The notes beneath the pieces are model-generated. The model saw only the letters and a list, made by a program, of their open reading frames with translations, was not told the DNA's origin and made no database searches. Shown here piece after piece: positions 1 through 11,989 of a stretch of DNA of 64,000 nucleotides. Every line of letters starts with the position of its first letter. The stretch's first letter is position 1. Source of the stretch: Adenophora triphylla var. japonica (taxonomy: Eukaryota > Streptophyta > Magnoliopsida > Asterales > Campanulaceae); NCBI GenBank assembly GCA_022495995.1, contig JAFEMH010002322.1, positions 62,001-126,000 on the forward strand. The letters run 5' to 3'. The position numbers and the translations under genes were made by a program.

Positions 1-1385
1 CTATCCACTTGGAGAAGTAATCAACAGCTACTATCACATACTTGCAATTATCACGGGCGAGAGGGAAGGGTCCGATGATATCGATCCCCCATATATCAAA
101 TGGCCATGTAGGTATCACAAGTGTTTGCTCAACTGCCGGTAGTCTAGGAATATCAGAGAATCTTTGGCACTTGTCACATTTTCTAACATAGGTGTGCGCG
201 TCCTCCCTCAGGTTTGGCCAATAGTAACCTAGTGATATGATCTTGTCAGCTAAGGTTCTGGCCCCCGGGTGTCCGCCGCAAACACCCTCATGTACTTCTG
301 CCAAGAGGTTCTCAATTTCCTTAGGATAGACACACCTTAGCAGGGGCTTTGTGAAAGATCTTCGGTAGAGGACTCCGCTCATCACGACGAACCTTGGGGA
401 CCTCTTCTTGATAAGCTTAGCTTGAGCTTCATCTTCTGGGAGTTTCTCCTTCTTAATGTACTCAATATAGTCGTCGATCCAACATCTCTCCTCTCCATCT
501 AGGAGCATGACTTGTAGTCTTTCATACGCAGGTTCCTCAGCATAAACTACATATGGACTGGTCTTAGATGTAGACACATCCATGGTTGCTAGTTTAGATA
601 GAACGTCTGCGACTTGGTTATCTTCCCTGCCTATTTGCTTGAGTTCGAAAAATTCCATCTTTTTTGTCATGTCTAGGACAAGGTCCCTATATTTGGCAAG
701 GGTGGGGTCTTGGGTATTATACTCTCCCTTTACTTGTTTGACAACGAGTTGGGAGTCACAGAAAGCCGCCACCTTAGTTGCTCCGTAGAAGGAGGCCAAC
801 TCAATACCAAATATTAGCGCTTCATATTCCGCTTGATTGTTGGAGGCAGGGAACTTGAAACGGATGGCGTCTTGCATGGTGTATTCTCCTTCCGGGCTTG
901 CTAGTACAACTCCAGCTCCGCTTCTTTCCTTTGTGGCTGATCCGTCCGTATATAGGATCCAACAGTTGGATGGGAGTTCGATGGGAGACTTTTCTTCTTC
1001 CGTAGCGTTTTGCTTGCGGGAAGTGGGGAGGTGCTCACCCATGAAGGCAGTCTCAACCATGAAGTCAACCAAAGGCTGTGCCAGGAGGGTCTTCCTTGGT
1101 TGGTAGGTGATATCAAACTCGGTAAGAGCGATGGACCAATTAAGGAGACGTCCGGAGCTGTCCAACTTATGTAATATCTTCTTCAGTGGTTCATTCGTGT
1201 ACACGGTGATAGGATGTGCAGAAAAATAGGCACGTAATTTTCTCGATGCAATGACTAGCGCGTACGCTATCTTCTTCACATTAAAGTATCTGCTTTCCAC
1301 GTTAGACAGTGCCTTAGAGACATAGTAGACAGGCTTCTGAATTCCTTCGTCATTTCGAACTAGGACAACTGCGACAAAGATGATC
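1..1385 (-). pseudogene. RNase H, second (Tat-type) RNase H and integrase N-terminus, element A
   Basis: Downstream of the frameshift the minus strand reads KPVYYVSKAL...YFNVKKIAYALV (gypsy RNase H), then WILYTDGSATKERSGAGVVL...NNQAEYEAL...CDSQLVV (the additional RNase H typical of Tat elements), then the integrase HHCC finger (HEGVCGGHPGARTLADKI...YVRKCDKCQRF) and the first part of the core (PFDIWGIDIIGPF...VDYFSKW). The frame runs off at base 1, so the DDE triad cannot be completed here. No stop was seen between about 1368 and 1 in the frame I read. Confidence 0.85.
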
Positions 1386-2514
1386 GGTAGCTTGCTAGGA
1401 AGACATACAACATCTCACCTGTAGTCGGACTGGTGAGCAAGGGAGGGGAACCCAAGTACTCCTTCAACCGGAGGAACGTTTCAGAGCATTCGGGAGTACA
1501 GAAGAAGCTCTTGGTACCCTTCAATACCTTGAAGAAAGGCAGTGACTTTTCGGCGAATTTGGCGATGAATCTTCCAAGTGCCGCTATTCTTCCATTAAGT
1601 ATTTGGACCTCCTTGATGGTGGTAGGTTCCTTCATGTCGATGAGCGCCTTAATTTTTTCAGGGTTGGCCTCTATTCCCCTTTGAGATACCATGAAGCCTA
1701 GGAACTTTCCCGCCGTTACTCCAAATACGCACTTGCTTGGATTCAGCTTCATGTTATTAGCTTGGAGGTTGTTAATTGTCTCTTCCAGGTCAGGAGCGTG
1801 ACTGCCCTCCTTGGTCTTTATGACCATGTCATCGATATAGGCCTCCATGTTGCGACCTATTTGTGCTTCGAATACCTTGTTCACCATACGTTGATATGTA
1901 GCACCGGCATTTTTTAGCCCAAAGGGCATCATGATATAGCAGTAGTTTCCCCCAGGTGTTTGGAAGGCCGTCTTTTCAATGTCCTCTTCCGCCATTTTGA
2001 TTTGATGGTAGCACGAATAGGCGTCTAGGAAGCGAGTGTACGGGTGTCCAGCAATGGAGTTGACCAACTTGTCAATTCTGGGGAGAGGATAGCTATCCTT
2101 GGGGCAGGCCTTGTTCAAATCAGTGAAGTCTATACACATACGCCACTTCCCATTTTGCTTCTTCACCATTACTACATTGGCCAACCAAACAGGGTACTTG
2201 ACTTCTCGTATAATTCCGGCGCTAAGTAATTTCTGCACTTCTTCTTTAATAGCTTCCTCCTTGTCCCTTGCAAAGTTTCTCCTTGTCTGGGAGATAGTCT
2301 TCGCCAAAGGATCGACTTCCAGGCGGTGGAGGGCTATTTCTCCATTGATCCCTCTCATGTCTTCGACTCTCCAAGCAAAGACGTCGAGACTGTTTTTTAA
2401 GAGGGAGATGATTTTTTCTTTCTCTTTTAGAGACAGTTGGCCCCCGAGTTTGATTTTTTGTTCAGGATAGTCAGGATTGATGACTACCTCTTCCAGCTCA
2501 TCTACAGGCTTCAT
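1360..2514 (-). CDS. Reverse transcriptase and start of RNase H, element A
   Basis: A 384-aa open segment. Motifs in order: the N-terminal DVFAWRVEDM motif, the PVWLANVVMVKKQNGKWRMC block, FTDLNKACPKDSYPLP, the FQTPGGNYCYIMMPFGLKNA block, and the catalytic YIDDMV (YxDD) box. These are standard Ty3/gypsy RT blocks. Near 1380-1400 the frame shifts; the RNase H continues as FVAVVLVRNDEG in another frame. The segment belongs to the pol polyprotein, so its first ATG need not be a true start. Function: cDNA synthesis in the virus-like particle. Confidence 0.9.
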   Translation of the reverse strand: MKPVDELEEVVINPDYPEQKIKLGGQLSLKEKEKIISLLKNSLDVFAWRVEDMRGINGEIALHRLEVDPLAKTISQTRRNFARDKEEAIKEEVQKLLSAGIIREVKYPVWLANVVMVKKQNGKWRMCIDFTDLNKACPKDSYPLPRIDKLVNSIAGHPYTRFLDAYSCYHQIKMAEEDIEKTAFQTPGGNYCYIMMPFGLKNAGATYQRMVNKVFEAQIGRNMEAYIDDMVIKTKEGSHAPDLEETINNLQANNMKLNPSKCVFGVTAGKFLGFMVSQRGIEANPEKIKALIDMKEPTTIKEVQILNGRIAALGRFIAKFAEKSLPFFKVLKGTKSFFCTPECSETFLRLKEYLGSPPLLTSPTTGEMLYVFLASYRSSLSQLS

Positions 2515-3781
2515 TTCAGGACCGTCTTGAAATTCCAGAGACTCGATAATAATTTCTCTAATTCTCTTTCTTCATTGTCGTTCACATTGAGGCCTTATTC
2601 CTCCATAAGTTTATCAACGTCGGGAAGATCGATCTTCCCCACGTCATGGTTGGCCCCCGAGTTCTGGCCGTTGATGAGAATGGGGTCTTCCTCAGAGACG
2701 GACGGAACTATACCCTGGTCATCTGCAATTTATTGGACCATGGGTACTTCCTCAGATACATGTGGAATTGCGCCTTGGTCATCTGCAATTTCTAGGACCA
2801 TAGGCTCTTCCTCATCATCAAGTAGCTCACGGATATAGCTCATTCTGGAGCTAGTTTCGGTGGTTTTTTGAGATTTAGAAACCTTGATGTTTTCCTCGGG
2901 GGTATCTATCTCCACAGTTTTAGATTTCTTCCGACTCTTGACGACATGCTCCAAGAAGTCTTTGGGGGTCGCCCTCACACATCCAATTCCAGCACGAGTG
3001 GGAAATTTAACTCGTTGGTGAGGAAGGGAGGCTACCATCCCAAGTTTAGCTTGACTTGGAATGCCTATGATTGCATGATAGTCACTAGTCAAATCCATGA
3101 CTAAAAATTGACAGTAGCTTTGGCTCGGAACGGGTGTTCACCGACTTCAAGTTCCAGTTCCACAGTTCCCTTAGCTTCAACCTTATGGTTGGTGAATCCT
3201 TCCAGTCTACCATGATATGGTTCCAGCATGGTGTCTTTCAATCCCATCTGTTGGAAAGCGGAATAGTACAGAATGTCACGGGAGGCCCCCGTATCCACAA
3301 GTAATCTTTCAGATTCCACATTATCAATCCGACCCTTTATCACCAAGGGTTGTTCACGGGCAGCACGGCTCCCTGCCAGTTCGTTGGGAGAAAAACTGAT
3401 GACCTCTTCCGCCTTATGAATCCAAGCAGGCACATGGTACACTTTGCTTAGCTCATGGATTTGGTCCCTCAGTTTTCTGGTGGATGTTACTTCTTCACGG
3501 ATCACGTGTAATTTGGCTCTAGGAGGCCTACGTTCTCCGTCCTCACTTTTATCATCATCTTCACTTTCCTCTTCCTTCCGCTTTCGCTTGTTGTCTTTTT
3601 TCATTACATACCGGTCTAGCTTTCCCTCGTCAACCCATATTTGGATTATCTTCTTGAGGGCCCTATAGCCATCAGTGGTGTGCCCTTTGTCCTTGTGGAA
3701 ATCACAGTATTTGGAAGCGTCACGAGGGTACTTTGGTTTATCACTCAACGGACGAGGAGGTAGAAGATTTACCAACTGCAT
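2515..3781 (-). pseudogene. Zinc knuckle and aspartic protease of element A, frameshifted
   Basis: 3781-3101 holds the zinc knuckle of Tat-type gag (C-x2-H-x4-GHTT) and, after an acidic/basic linker, the protease active site LLVDTGASRDIL. The reading continues in another frame at 3098-2730 (MDLTSDYHAIIGIP..., the ILG-like protease motif), so a one-base shift lies in the T-run near 3100. The linker before RT contains a two-copy repeat of about 23 residues with core IADDQG; the second copy carries a stop. Protease is the maturation enzyme of the polyprotein. Confidence 0.85.
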
Positions 3782-3800
3782 GATTTCTAAGATGGGTTTA

Positions 3801-5495
3801 GTTAGGGGGTGAACACCTCAGGTTTCTCTGTGCCTCTTGTTCTGTTCTTCCCCTTAGATCCCTTTCCATTCCCATTGTCATTCTGACGAGTGCTCGTCGC
3901 CTCTGGTTCCGCCTTATCGGATCTCCTTTTCTTGCTTTTGTCCTCGGCCATTGCAATGGCGTATGCCACATGGTATAATTCGGACTTGGACTTAGGTTCC
4001 CGGGCGGAGAGTTCATAGATGAGGGGACCGGATTTCAATCCAGAATTGAAACAAACAATGACCTCCCTGTCAGTGAGGCTCTCTTCTACCTGATCTGCCA
4101 TCTTGTGGAATCGGTTGTAGTAACTGAGGGTGGTTTCTCCCTTTCCTTGCTCGATATTGGCAAGATCGGTCAATCTCATCTTTCTCCTACCAGCCGTGGC
4201 AAAGTGGTTTAGAAACATTCTCCTCGTGCCTCTCCAGCTATCGATGCAACCTTTTTTCAGTGACGGAACCAAGTCAAGGCTGTTCCGGAGAAGGTGCTCG
4301 CGAAAGCTTTGCAAAGCATGTCATCAGCTACGGTGAGGAGGTTCATCGTTTGTTCAAAACTTTGCACATGGTCATTTGCGTCAGTGGTTCCGTTGTATTT
4401 TTCAAAATTCGGGACCTTAAAATGAGGATTGGGTGGTGCAGCTGTTATCCTCAGGGAGAACGGACGAGTTGCCCAGTCAAAGTCATCGTCATCAAACTTC
4501 TTTTCCATCTCCATGTCATCAAGCCTCTGTTTCAATAGTTCCCATTGTTTTGTTTCCACTCCTTTATCACTGCTTGAGTGGGTGCTTCGCTGGGAGCTAC
4601 GGGTTGATTTATCCTTGGGGCGACCATTTACCCTACTGTGTTCCACGTCGTGTCGGTGGCTGTCCCGTTTGGATGGTGCCTTATCACGCCTTGGTTCCAA
4701 GTATTGGCCACCAAGTATCATTCTATGTGGTTTCGGGGTCCTCGATCTAACGAATTGACGAGGACGAGGTCGTGGAGAGTCTCTTCGAGGACGAGGAGAA
4801 TCAGGGCGAACTCGACGAGGACGGGGTGATCCGGGACGACGGGGAGCCATGACGAGACGAGGTGGTGACATTCGCTTGTTCAGACTGAGCCTTGTCCTTA
4901 GGTCCCGTGAGTTCACTTCCTCTTCCCTGGGAGTTAATTGGCTTCTCAGGTCAACTACCTGATCTTTCTTCTTATTGTCATGCCGAGGACGGGTAGGCTC
5001 TCGGAGGGCCTGCTTTGGTGGTTCAACGAGTTCGAGGGGAGGAGCTCGTCGCTCTCCTCGTCGCTCTCCTCGTCGCTCACCTTGCTCCCTTCCACGAGAG
5101 TTTCCCATCGACGGCAGCATGAACTCAGCCATGGAATTATCAGGATCTAATTGCAAAAGGGCAGCTTGTGTCTCATACATCCTTTGCAACGTCTCCATTT
5201 GCTTATGCAGTAAAGTACGTCGGTCCACAGTCTGAGTAGCTTCCGCTTGGCCGTCATCGGCTTTCTTTGTCATCTTCCTTCCCACACGTTTCTGACGAGG
5301 GCGAGTAGGACGAGGAAGGTTAGCTCCCTTTCCCTCGGCATTCGCCTGACCCATTGAACGAAGAGTCATGGAGAGGGGAGGAGGGGCGTCTGGCTGAGGT
5401 AGAGGAGGAGGAGGCGGTAGTTCCTCGGCACCCTGGTTAGCCCCATTCACTTGGGTTTGCTCCTCAGCTGTAACACTTGTAAATTGTCCGTCCAT
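3801..5495 (-). pseudogene. Gag of element A, one frameshift
   Basis: The first frame runs 5495-4257 (412 aa from an ATG just after the leader): a Pro-rich N-terminus, then an Arg/Pro/Ser-rich region, then the start of the retrotransposon gag domain (NFEKYNGTTDANDHV). The capsid-like part continues in another frame at 4314-3802 (SWRGTRRMFLNHF..., then a Lys/Arg-rich tail), so there is a frameshift near 4290. The zinc knuckle (CDFHKDKGHTTDGY) is in the next ORF, after another frame break near 3790. A short in-frame tandem repeat encoding repeated GERR lies at 5040-5085. Confidence 0.85.
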
Positions 5496-5831
5496 TGCAA
5501 ATCAACAACAAATTACCAAAAGCCCAAATTTCCAATAGACCCAAATTTCCGGCCAAAATTAGGGCAAATATTGACCGCAAACAATAAACTGCAAATTGCG
5601 ATTGTGATTTTACCAAAACCAAAATTTTCGGCCAAATAGACTGCTTCAGGCGTGAATTTGCAGATTCCGGCCGAATATTGTTAAATCCGGCAAAGTCGAA
5701 AATAAAGCAGAAACGGAACAGCAGTTTTCGCTCAATCCAATGCAATTTTCGGCAAGAAAATTGGCTTTCAGCGAGCTTTTTCCAGGCCAAACAATGGGTG
5801 TTTGAATCGATTTCCCGGCAATGGAACCAAT

Positions 5832-6609
5832 TGATGATGCCAAAATCGTCAAATCAGCCCAAATCCAAGCGTTCGGATGCTCCGGAGATTGCAAGGCCTG
5901 AAAATAAGAGAAAACACGTAAACTAAGCCGGGGCGGATCCGGCTAAAGGCCCTCCGGCGTGAGAGTAAGTTCACGGTTTGTATGTAAGAAACTAAATTGA
6001 CAGAGTTTCTGTATTTTAAAAAGTAACGTACCAAATAATGAGCCATAGGGCTTGTATTTATAGGGATGGATTGATAGAATCCATGTAGAATTGAATTTGT
6101 AAAGAGATAAGATATAATCCTAAGAGAATTATATCTGTTAAGGAGTCATTGTTTGACTTGAATTGGTGTTGGTGGTTACAATCCTGATTGGATCATAACT
6201 GTGAAATCCTTGTTTGAATATGATTGTATGATCTGCTAACCGGAACGCCGAGGAGCATGAATGTTTTATCTCGGCCTGGGCGAGTCGGCCGAGGGGCATG
6301 ATTCTGATTCCTCATCATTTGGTGATTGACCGACAGGTAAATATGCCGAGGTGCATGATTCTGTCTCCTCGTCATTTGATGACATGCCGAGATAAGAACT
6401 TTTCTCTCCTCGTCACTTACGATATCTCGAAGTATGATGAGCCAAGTATGAGGATGTAAGGCCGAGGAGATACTCCTCGGCATACGAGGAAGGTACCTCG
6501 GCCCTGTTACTTTAGTATTGATACTTGTATCTTGAAGTATGTTTATGGCCCAATCCCTTTGGGCCCAACTCGGACAAACCCATGTTCGTATCTCGGTTTA
6601 TACTGTTCA
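5832..6609 (-). repeat. 5' LTR of gypsy element A
   Basis: A 778-bp LTR. On the minus strand it starts TGAACA (6609) and ends GCATCATCA (5832), i.e. TG...CA. The ends were set by comparison with the homologous LTR at 51714-52536: both share the start TGAAC-GTATAAACCGAG, an internal CCGGAGGGCC stretch and the end GCATCATCA, followed by TTGGTTCCATTGC. The sequence after the LTR (5813-5831) is the expected primer-binding region; the tRNA was not identified. Confidence 0.8.
6055..6063 (-). promoter_or_regulatory. TATA box in LTR of element A
   Basis: On the minus strand this reads CTATAAATA followed by CAAGCC. It lies about 230 bp inside the LTR end and fits the U3/R promoter position of a plant LTR. 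The homologous LTR at 51714-52536 has TATATATACAAGCC at the matching place. Confidence 0.55.
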
Positions 6610-6950
6610 TATATCATTCTTGTTATTCACTTTGAAAAATTAATTTTGCAAACATATAATGAATTATGAAACAAATTTGAAAAAAAAAATCATTTAAAGA
6701 CAAGTTTTTTGAATTAAAAGTTTCAAAAGATTATTTATTTTGGGACAAAAATGATAATTCAATTTGAGGCATAGAGTGTATAAAAGAACACATTTATGTA
6801 CAATAGAAATATGAAAATAAAGTATCAAAAGGGCCCAAAAAATTGCAAAAAGAAATACTATATTATGTATAACAAAAATATGAAATAATTAATATGAAGG
6901 CTCAAGAAAATTTCAATTGAAAGATTATTTACATTAAAAATATGACTGCC
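6610..6950. other. AT-rich spacer, degenerate repeats
   Basis: No gene. A/T-rich sequence with imperfectly repeated blocks of the type AATATGAAA...AAGGGCCCAAAAAATTGCAAAA. The same block type resumes at 16750-16900, so this was one continuous low-complexity locus before element B inserted. Confidence 0.6.
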
Positions 6951-6955
6951 TAAAG

Positions 6956-7534
6956 TGTTGGGCCCTACATTTTTTCAGTCAATGTGATTACAACTTGTAC
7001 TTAACAACTTGGTACTAACAACTTGAGTTGTTCTATTTTACAACTTGGACCTTTGCAGGTTGGGTCGCATAACGTTTCCCTATTTTTTAGGGAACATGCC
7101 GAAGACTGGTTCCACCACGTTTCTCCAGCAAATCTCGTCATTATCTCTTCATCAACAACAAGTGCGGATATGTCTCTCAAGATCAACCACTTCTCCGAGT
7201 TTTAAGGCCCTTATTGTTATTTAGTTTATTTCTTGAGGTATAAAAAGGGAAACATACACTGTAAAAACACACGTACGACACTAGCCTAAGCTCCCTTTTC
7301 ATATGCTCTTAGCTTTGTAATCATCAGTGAATTCTTAGTAAACTTTTGGTGAAGGTAGGAGCCACATCCTCCCGGGGTTTTGTGCCGGCGAACAAGTTGT
7401 TCAAGGGCTTTCCCTAGTCAACAAACCACTTGTGCCTATTTCTATCTAATACGATGATCATTGTACCTAGATTCGTATCACTTTAGTCACTTTTCCCTTC
7501 TTATAAATCTAATTGTTGAAATTTGACCAAAACA
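6956..7534 (+). repeat. 5' LTR of element B
   Basis: TG...CA ends (TGTTGGGCCC to GACCAAAACA). The only difference I see from the 3' LTR is a C/T in the run near 7495 versus 16705. The first 120 bp contain four copies of ACAACTTG. Confidence 0.95.
7239..7247 (+). promoter_or_regulatory. TATA box, 5' LTR of element B
   Basis: TATAAAAAG, about half way through the LTR, the usual position for the U3/R boundary. The identical site in the 3' LTR is at 16449-16457. Confidence 0.6.
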
Positions 7535-7535
7535 A

Positions 7536-7557
7536 TTTGGCGCCGTCTGTGGGAAAC
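7536..7557 (+). other. Primer-binding site of element B
   Basis: Directly after the 5' LTR: TTTGGCGCCGTCTGTGGGAA, a form common in plant gypsy elements (TGGCGCCG core). The primer tRNA cannot be assigned without comparing tRNA 3' ends. Confidence 0.75.
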
Positions 7558-7576
7558 TTTGATTATCCGTATAGAA

Positions 7577-9220
7577 ATGGCCAATCCTTCATCCGGCAGC
7601 CGACTCGGCCGACCCTGTTTCCAGCCTCCCAAGCAATCCGTCCCCGAATGCGTAAGCCGTCAATCTGACTTGATGACCAAAGATGGCCGATATGTTGAAA
7701 AAGTAAATGACCGGTTAAATGCCCAGAGCATACTAATGCCATGATATTCAACGCCATTGATAGTTCGGCGTAAAGGGAAGCAAGTTGAGCCTCAAGTATC
7801 CACTCCGTTTTCACCTTTACTTCCTAGATCTTTGTTTGGTGCAGTGCGGGACCAAGCCATGTTGGAGATATTCCTATGTCCAACACCCGCCGACGGAGAG
7901 CACAATTGTGACATCTATTCCAATCGAGCAACCGAGGTTCACCGACCACCTAGCCAACTCGCGCCGTCATCTTGCTACACCTACGCTACTCCCCACCGGG
8001 GCAAACAGGAGTTTCTTCAATACTTTTGACACTTTCGCACCTCCTGGTTAGTAATGCTCCTCTTTTGCAGAGAATCAACTTGTTAGGAGATGCAAACCAT
8101 TAAGGAGTTGCTCCGAAGCGTGCCCGGAGTCAACTTGCCATATCACCAGTGTCTCCCCAACTTGCTACAATGAGTCTCGTTTTGTACCGGCGATAGCCGG
8201 TGTGGAGATCCCGAAGAAATTCTCGCACTTCATATGAAGAAGTATGATGGGAGTACCGATCCACAGAGCATGTGTTGTTATATCGTGAGTCAATGGATGT
8301 CATAAGTATTCCCCCTATGTTCGTAGAGAAGCATGTTTTTGCAGGGGCTTTGGCTCAACCTTGTCAGACCAAATTTTTAAAATGGCTAACAGACTTCCTC
8401 TAAACTCTATTTCCTCTTATGCTCAACTTGTTAACATGTTTATTAACCAATTTTCATGCAATAGGGCATTCGACAAGTTGACCAATGATCTTTATAGAAT
8501 TGTGCAAATGTACTTAATGAAAGTCTCAAAGAATATTTGCACAAAGGTTCAATAAGGAGGCAAAGTGACCATACCCAACTTGGACGTGTCCACAAAGAAC
8601 GGAGGCATTCCGCATAGGCTTGAAGAAGAGCTCATTGTTTTACAACGAGTTGGTGATGACCCCCGCGAAACAACTTGAAGAAATTAGAACCAGGGCCTTG
8701 CCTTACATCCGATTGGAGGAAGATAGCTTGGCAATAGGGAAATCAACTCGGGAGGACTCCTACTCCTCTATTTGAACCTTCCTCGACAGACGATCGGATT
8801 CCCATCACTATAAGTCCAACAGGGCAAACCCCGTTAAAACCGAACCTTCTAGAATTCATGTTGTAGATGATGATCAAGAAGGAGATGATAATGATTATCC
8901 ACAGATTTCGAATATTGCTTTTCTGTGGACATTGCAGAATCTTATGCGCCATGGGAAATCTTGGAGATAAAGCGAGATGGCCCAAGAAGAATGACTCAAC
9001 AACTTGGAAGGACAAGTCCAAGTGGTGCGCATTTCATGAAGATTTCGGGCATACCACCGAGAACTGCTTTCGCTTTGAGGAAGGAGATTGCTCATTTGTT
9101 GTCCAAGGGTCTTCTCAAGGATTTGTTGGGCAAGAAGAGGGTCAGAGTGAGTCCAAAGAGCCGGGTTCAAGAGCAGCTTAGGCCCGAAAAGTTGCACCCT
9201 CCACCACAAAGGTGGTGAAT
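7577..9220 (+). pseudogene. Gag remnant, element B
   Basis: Starts near ATG 7577 (MANPSSGSRLGRP). Capsid-like coding traces include ISSYAQLVNMFINQFSCNRA (8400-8465), and further traces with frame changes through 8760. The zinc knuckle is WCAFHEDFGHTTENCFR (about 9025-9075), in the style of Tat gags. Frameshifts and stops break it at several points, so no Gag can be made. Confidence 0.85.
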
Positions 9221-9379
9221 GTCATTTCGGCGGGTCCCATATTTGTGGCACGACTTACTCGCCGCCAAGCGTCATGCGCAAGAGCTCTAAAGAAGACCAA
9301 TCGAATTGCTCGCGAGGCACCGTGACTTCACAGATGGTCACATCATCTCATTTGAAGATGAAGATAAAGATAACACCTT

Positions 9380-9780
9380 GGACCCTCATCATGATGGTCT
9401 AGTTGTTCGTATGCAGATTGCCAACCGTAGTCAAGCGAATCCCGATCGACGGTGGTAGCTCGGCCAACATTATCTTTACTCATGCTCTTGAAGATACGGG
9501 TATTCCTTTGTCCGAAGTTGTGAAAACTCATCCGTACCGGTAGGGTTCAGTGGTGAGGTGAAACAGACGGTGGGAGAGATCAAGTTGCCCATCTATCTAG
9601 AGGGTATGAATTCCATGGAAAGGTTTTCAGTGTGATTGAATGTCTTTCCTCGTACAACGTTATATCGGGAAGACCTCGATCCACAACATGAAGGCCGTAC
9701 CATCAACTTACCATCAATGCGTCAAGTTTCCAACACCTCGGGTGTTGCCAAGTTGAAGGGGAACCAAAGAAGTCTCTAAG
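9380..9780 (+). pseudogene. Aspartic protease remnant, element B
   Basis: Reads RIPIDGGSSANIIF near 9435-9475, the plant Tat protease active site with DGGS in place of DTGS, then GFSGEVKQTVGEIKLPIYLEG. Several small indels shift the frame afterwards. Confidence 0.75.
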
Positions 9781-10059
9781 GAATGTTACAAGGTCAACAT
9801 GAAAGCGAGTTCACCCTCGGCAAGCATAGCAATTAAAGAAAAAGGCCCCGGATGTTCTTGAAGCAAATGAGCATGATACGAAGCAGCGTTCGTTTGATGC
9901 TTCGAATCCCGAGGCCCAAGTACAAGTTGGGGTAGACCTACCCTCCGAGATTGAGGAGGAGCCGATTGAGTTCCCGAAAAGTCGAAATGCCGCTTGCTTG
10001 GAAGCATGAAGACATGACAGGATAAGCAAGGATATTATTACTCACAAATTGAACGTTGA

Positions 10060-11320
10060 CCCAACCATCCGTCCCCGTCCATCGTAAAAGGAGGAAGTTT
10101 GCCCAAGAAAGAAATCGATCATAAGGGCCGAAGTTGAGAGGCCGTCCGAAGTCCAAGATGATCGCAGAAGTTCGCACCCGAGATGGTTGGCTAACGTTGT
10201 AGTGGTGGAGAAGAGGAATGGCAAGTGGCGGGTATGCGTGGACTTCACCGACTAACAAGGCCTGTCCGAAGGACCCATTCCCTCTCCCTCACATTGACTC
10301 TCTAGTTGACGAGACAAACCGGCCACGACATCTTGACATTCATGGATGCATCTTCCTGATATCGCCAGATTCAAATGGAGCCTTCTGACCAAGAGGATAC
10401 AAAGCATTCATGACTCCGTAAGGTATATATTGTTATATTGCTATGCCATTTGGTCTTAAAATGCAGGGCAACCTACTGTAGATTGGTGAACAAGATGTTC
10501 AAAGATCAACTTGGCAAGACGATGGAGGTTTACATAGATGACATGGTAGTAAAGTCCAAACATATTGGAGATCATGCAGTAACACCTTGCCGAGGCGTTC
10601 AACATCTCAAAGCCTTCAACATGAAGCTCAATCCGGCAAAGTGCAACTTTGGTGTCGAGCGTAAATTCTTGGGATATATGGTAACCAAGAGGGAATCAAG
10701 CAAGTCCCGAGCAAATCAAAGCGATTCTCAACTTGGAGTCCCCTAAAACATCAAGGACGTGCAAAGGTTAACAGTGTAGAGTAGCCGCTTTGAATAGATT
10801 TATATCCAAATCATCTCGATAAGTGCAGTTATTCTATGAAGTGTTAAGAAAATAAGCTCTTTCAATGGACCGACCAACATGAGGCGCCTTTCAAACAACT
10901 TAAAGAATATTTGATGACGTCACCCCTACTTGCTAAACCCGAACATGGTGAGCATCTTTATTTATATTTAGTCAGATCTCGAAAACGCCTGTTAGTGCAA
11001 AGATTGTGAAAGAGATCCAAGGAGAACAACATCCCGTTTACTATGTAAGTAAGTCTTTGTTAGATGCCGAAACAAGGTACTCTCATCTAGAAAAATTAAT
11101 ATTAGCCTTAACTACCGCCGCTACCAAATTGCGTCATTATTTTGAAACACATTCCATAACCGTTAGACTAACTATCCTATGAGAAATGTGTCGAGAACTC
11201 CAGAGATGTCGTAGATTGGCCAAGTGGTCCGTCAAGTTGAGCACGTATGACATATCATACGAGCCAAGAACAGCCTATCAAATCGCAGCCCTAGCCGATT
11301 TCGTAGCCGACTTCACCCAA
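10060..11320 (+). pseudogene. RT and RNase H remnant, element B
   Basis: RT blocks are seen in pieces: HPRWLANVVVVEKRNGKWRV at about 10180-10245, CPFGLKM-like traces at 10440-10470, and the catalytic YIDDMVVKSK at about 10530-10560, followed by KAFNMKLNPAKCNFGV. RNase H traces follow (YYVSKSLLDAETRYSHLEK, about 11040-11100; KLRHYFETH, about 11125). Stops and frameshifts occur every 100-300 bp. Confidence 0.85.
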
Positions 11321-11322
11321 GT

Positions 11323-11712
11323 TTGCGTACTGAGGTAGAACCGAAGTGCAAAGAACTTGAAGGTAAAACTATTCCTAGATTTTGGACACTATTTACAGAT
11401 GGAGCCTCAAATTCCAAGGGAATTGGCTTGGGAATAGTCCTAAAATCCCCTCAAGGTGATATCATACCACAAGCCGTATCTTGTGAATTTAATGCAACGA
11501 ATAATGAAGCCGAGTATGAAGCCCTAATCATGGGTTTAACTACGGCTTTAAGTTTGAATATAACACACTTAAATGTATTTGTTGACTCTCAATTACTAGC
11601 TAACCGCTTTAATGGCGCTTATATGGCAAAGCATTCCAAGATGACTCTGTACCTCCAACATGTTAAAGCACTAGCTTCAAATTTTTATCATTCTCTTTGG
11701 AACAGTCCCTAG
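11323..11712 (+). CDS. Second (Tat-type) RNase H fragment, element B
   Basis: The longest surviving frame in this element (129 aa): FWTLFTDGASNSKGIGLGIV..., NNEAEYEALIMGL, and VFVDSQLLANRF, i.e. the D-E-D order of an RNase H fold. This is the additional RNase H placed between RNase H and integrase in Tat elements. It ends out of frame at 11712 and continues as PREENAEAYALANSGF in another frame. A fragment of pol, not an independent gene. Confidence 0.85.
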   Translation: MRTEVEPKCKELEGKTIPRFWTLFTDGASNSKGIGLGIVLKSPQGDIIPQAVSCEFNATNNEAEYEALIMGLTTALSLNITHLNVFVDSQLLANRFNGAYMAKHSKMTLYLQHVKALASNFYHSLWNSP

Positions 11713-11989
11713 AGAAGAGAATGCGGAGGCGTACGCCTTGGCCAACTCGGGGTTCAACTTGCAAATCAATGTTACATACTAATATCCCCATTATTTATGT
11801 TAAGTACCCAGTGATAGACCAAGTTGAAGAAACTCAAGTGGTTTTTCCACCTACCGGGGCACAAGATGCTAAGCCTTCTTGGACCCAACTCCGTCATCGA
11901 GTTCCTTCAACTTGGAACTATTCCTCCCGATGTTAAAAATGTTAGATCATTTAAAATTCGAACTTCAACTTTCGTGTTAATAGATAATG

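Larger units (their letters stand above)
1..6609 (-). mobile_element. Tat-type Ty3/gypsy retrotransposon A, 5' part (3' end off window)
   Basis: Read on the minus strand the order is LTR (5832-6609), leader, gag, aspartic protease, RT, RNase H, a second RNase H, then the integrase zinc finger and the start of the integrase core at the window edge. Two RNase H domains in tandem before integrase and the gag zinc-knuckle style are Tat-lineage traits. Several frameshifts separate the modules, so this copy cannot make a full polyprotein. The 3' LTR and any target duplication lie left of base 1. A second copy of the same family is at 51714-53399. Confidence 0.93.

Noticed and set aside
901..1116. 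Separate 71-aa ORF on the minus strand
   Set aside because: It is an out-of-frame shadow of the element A RNase H region.
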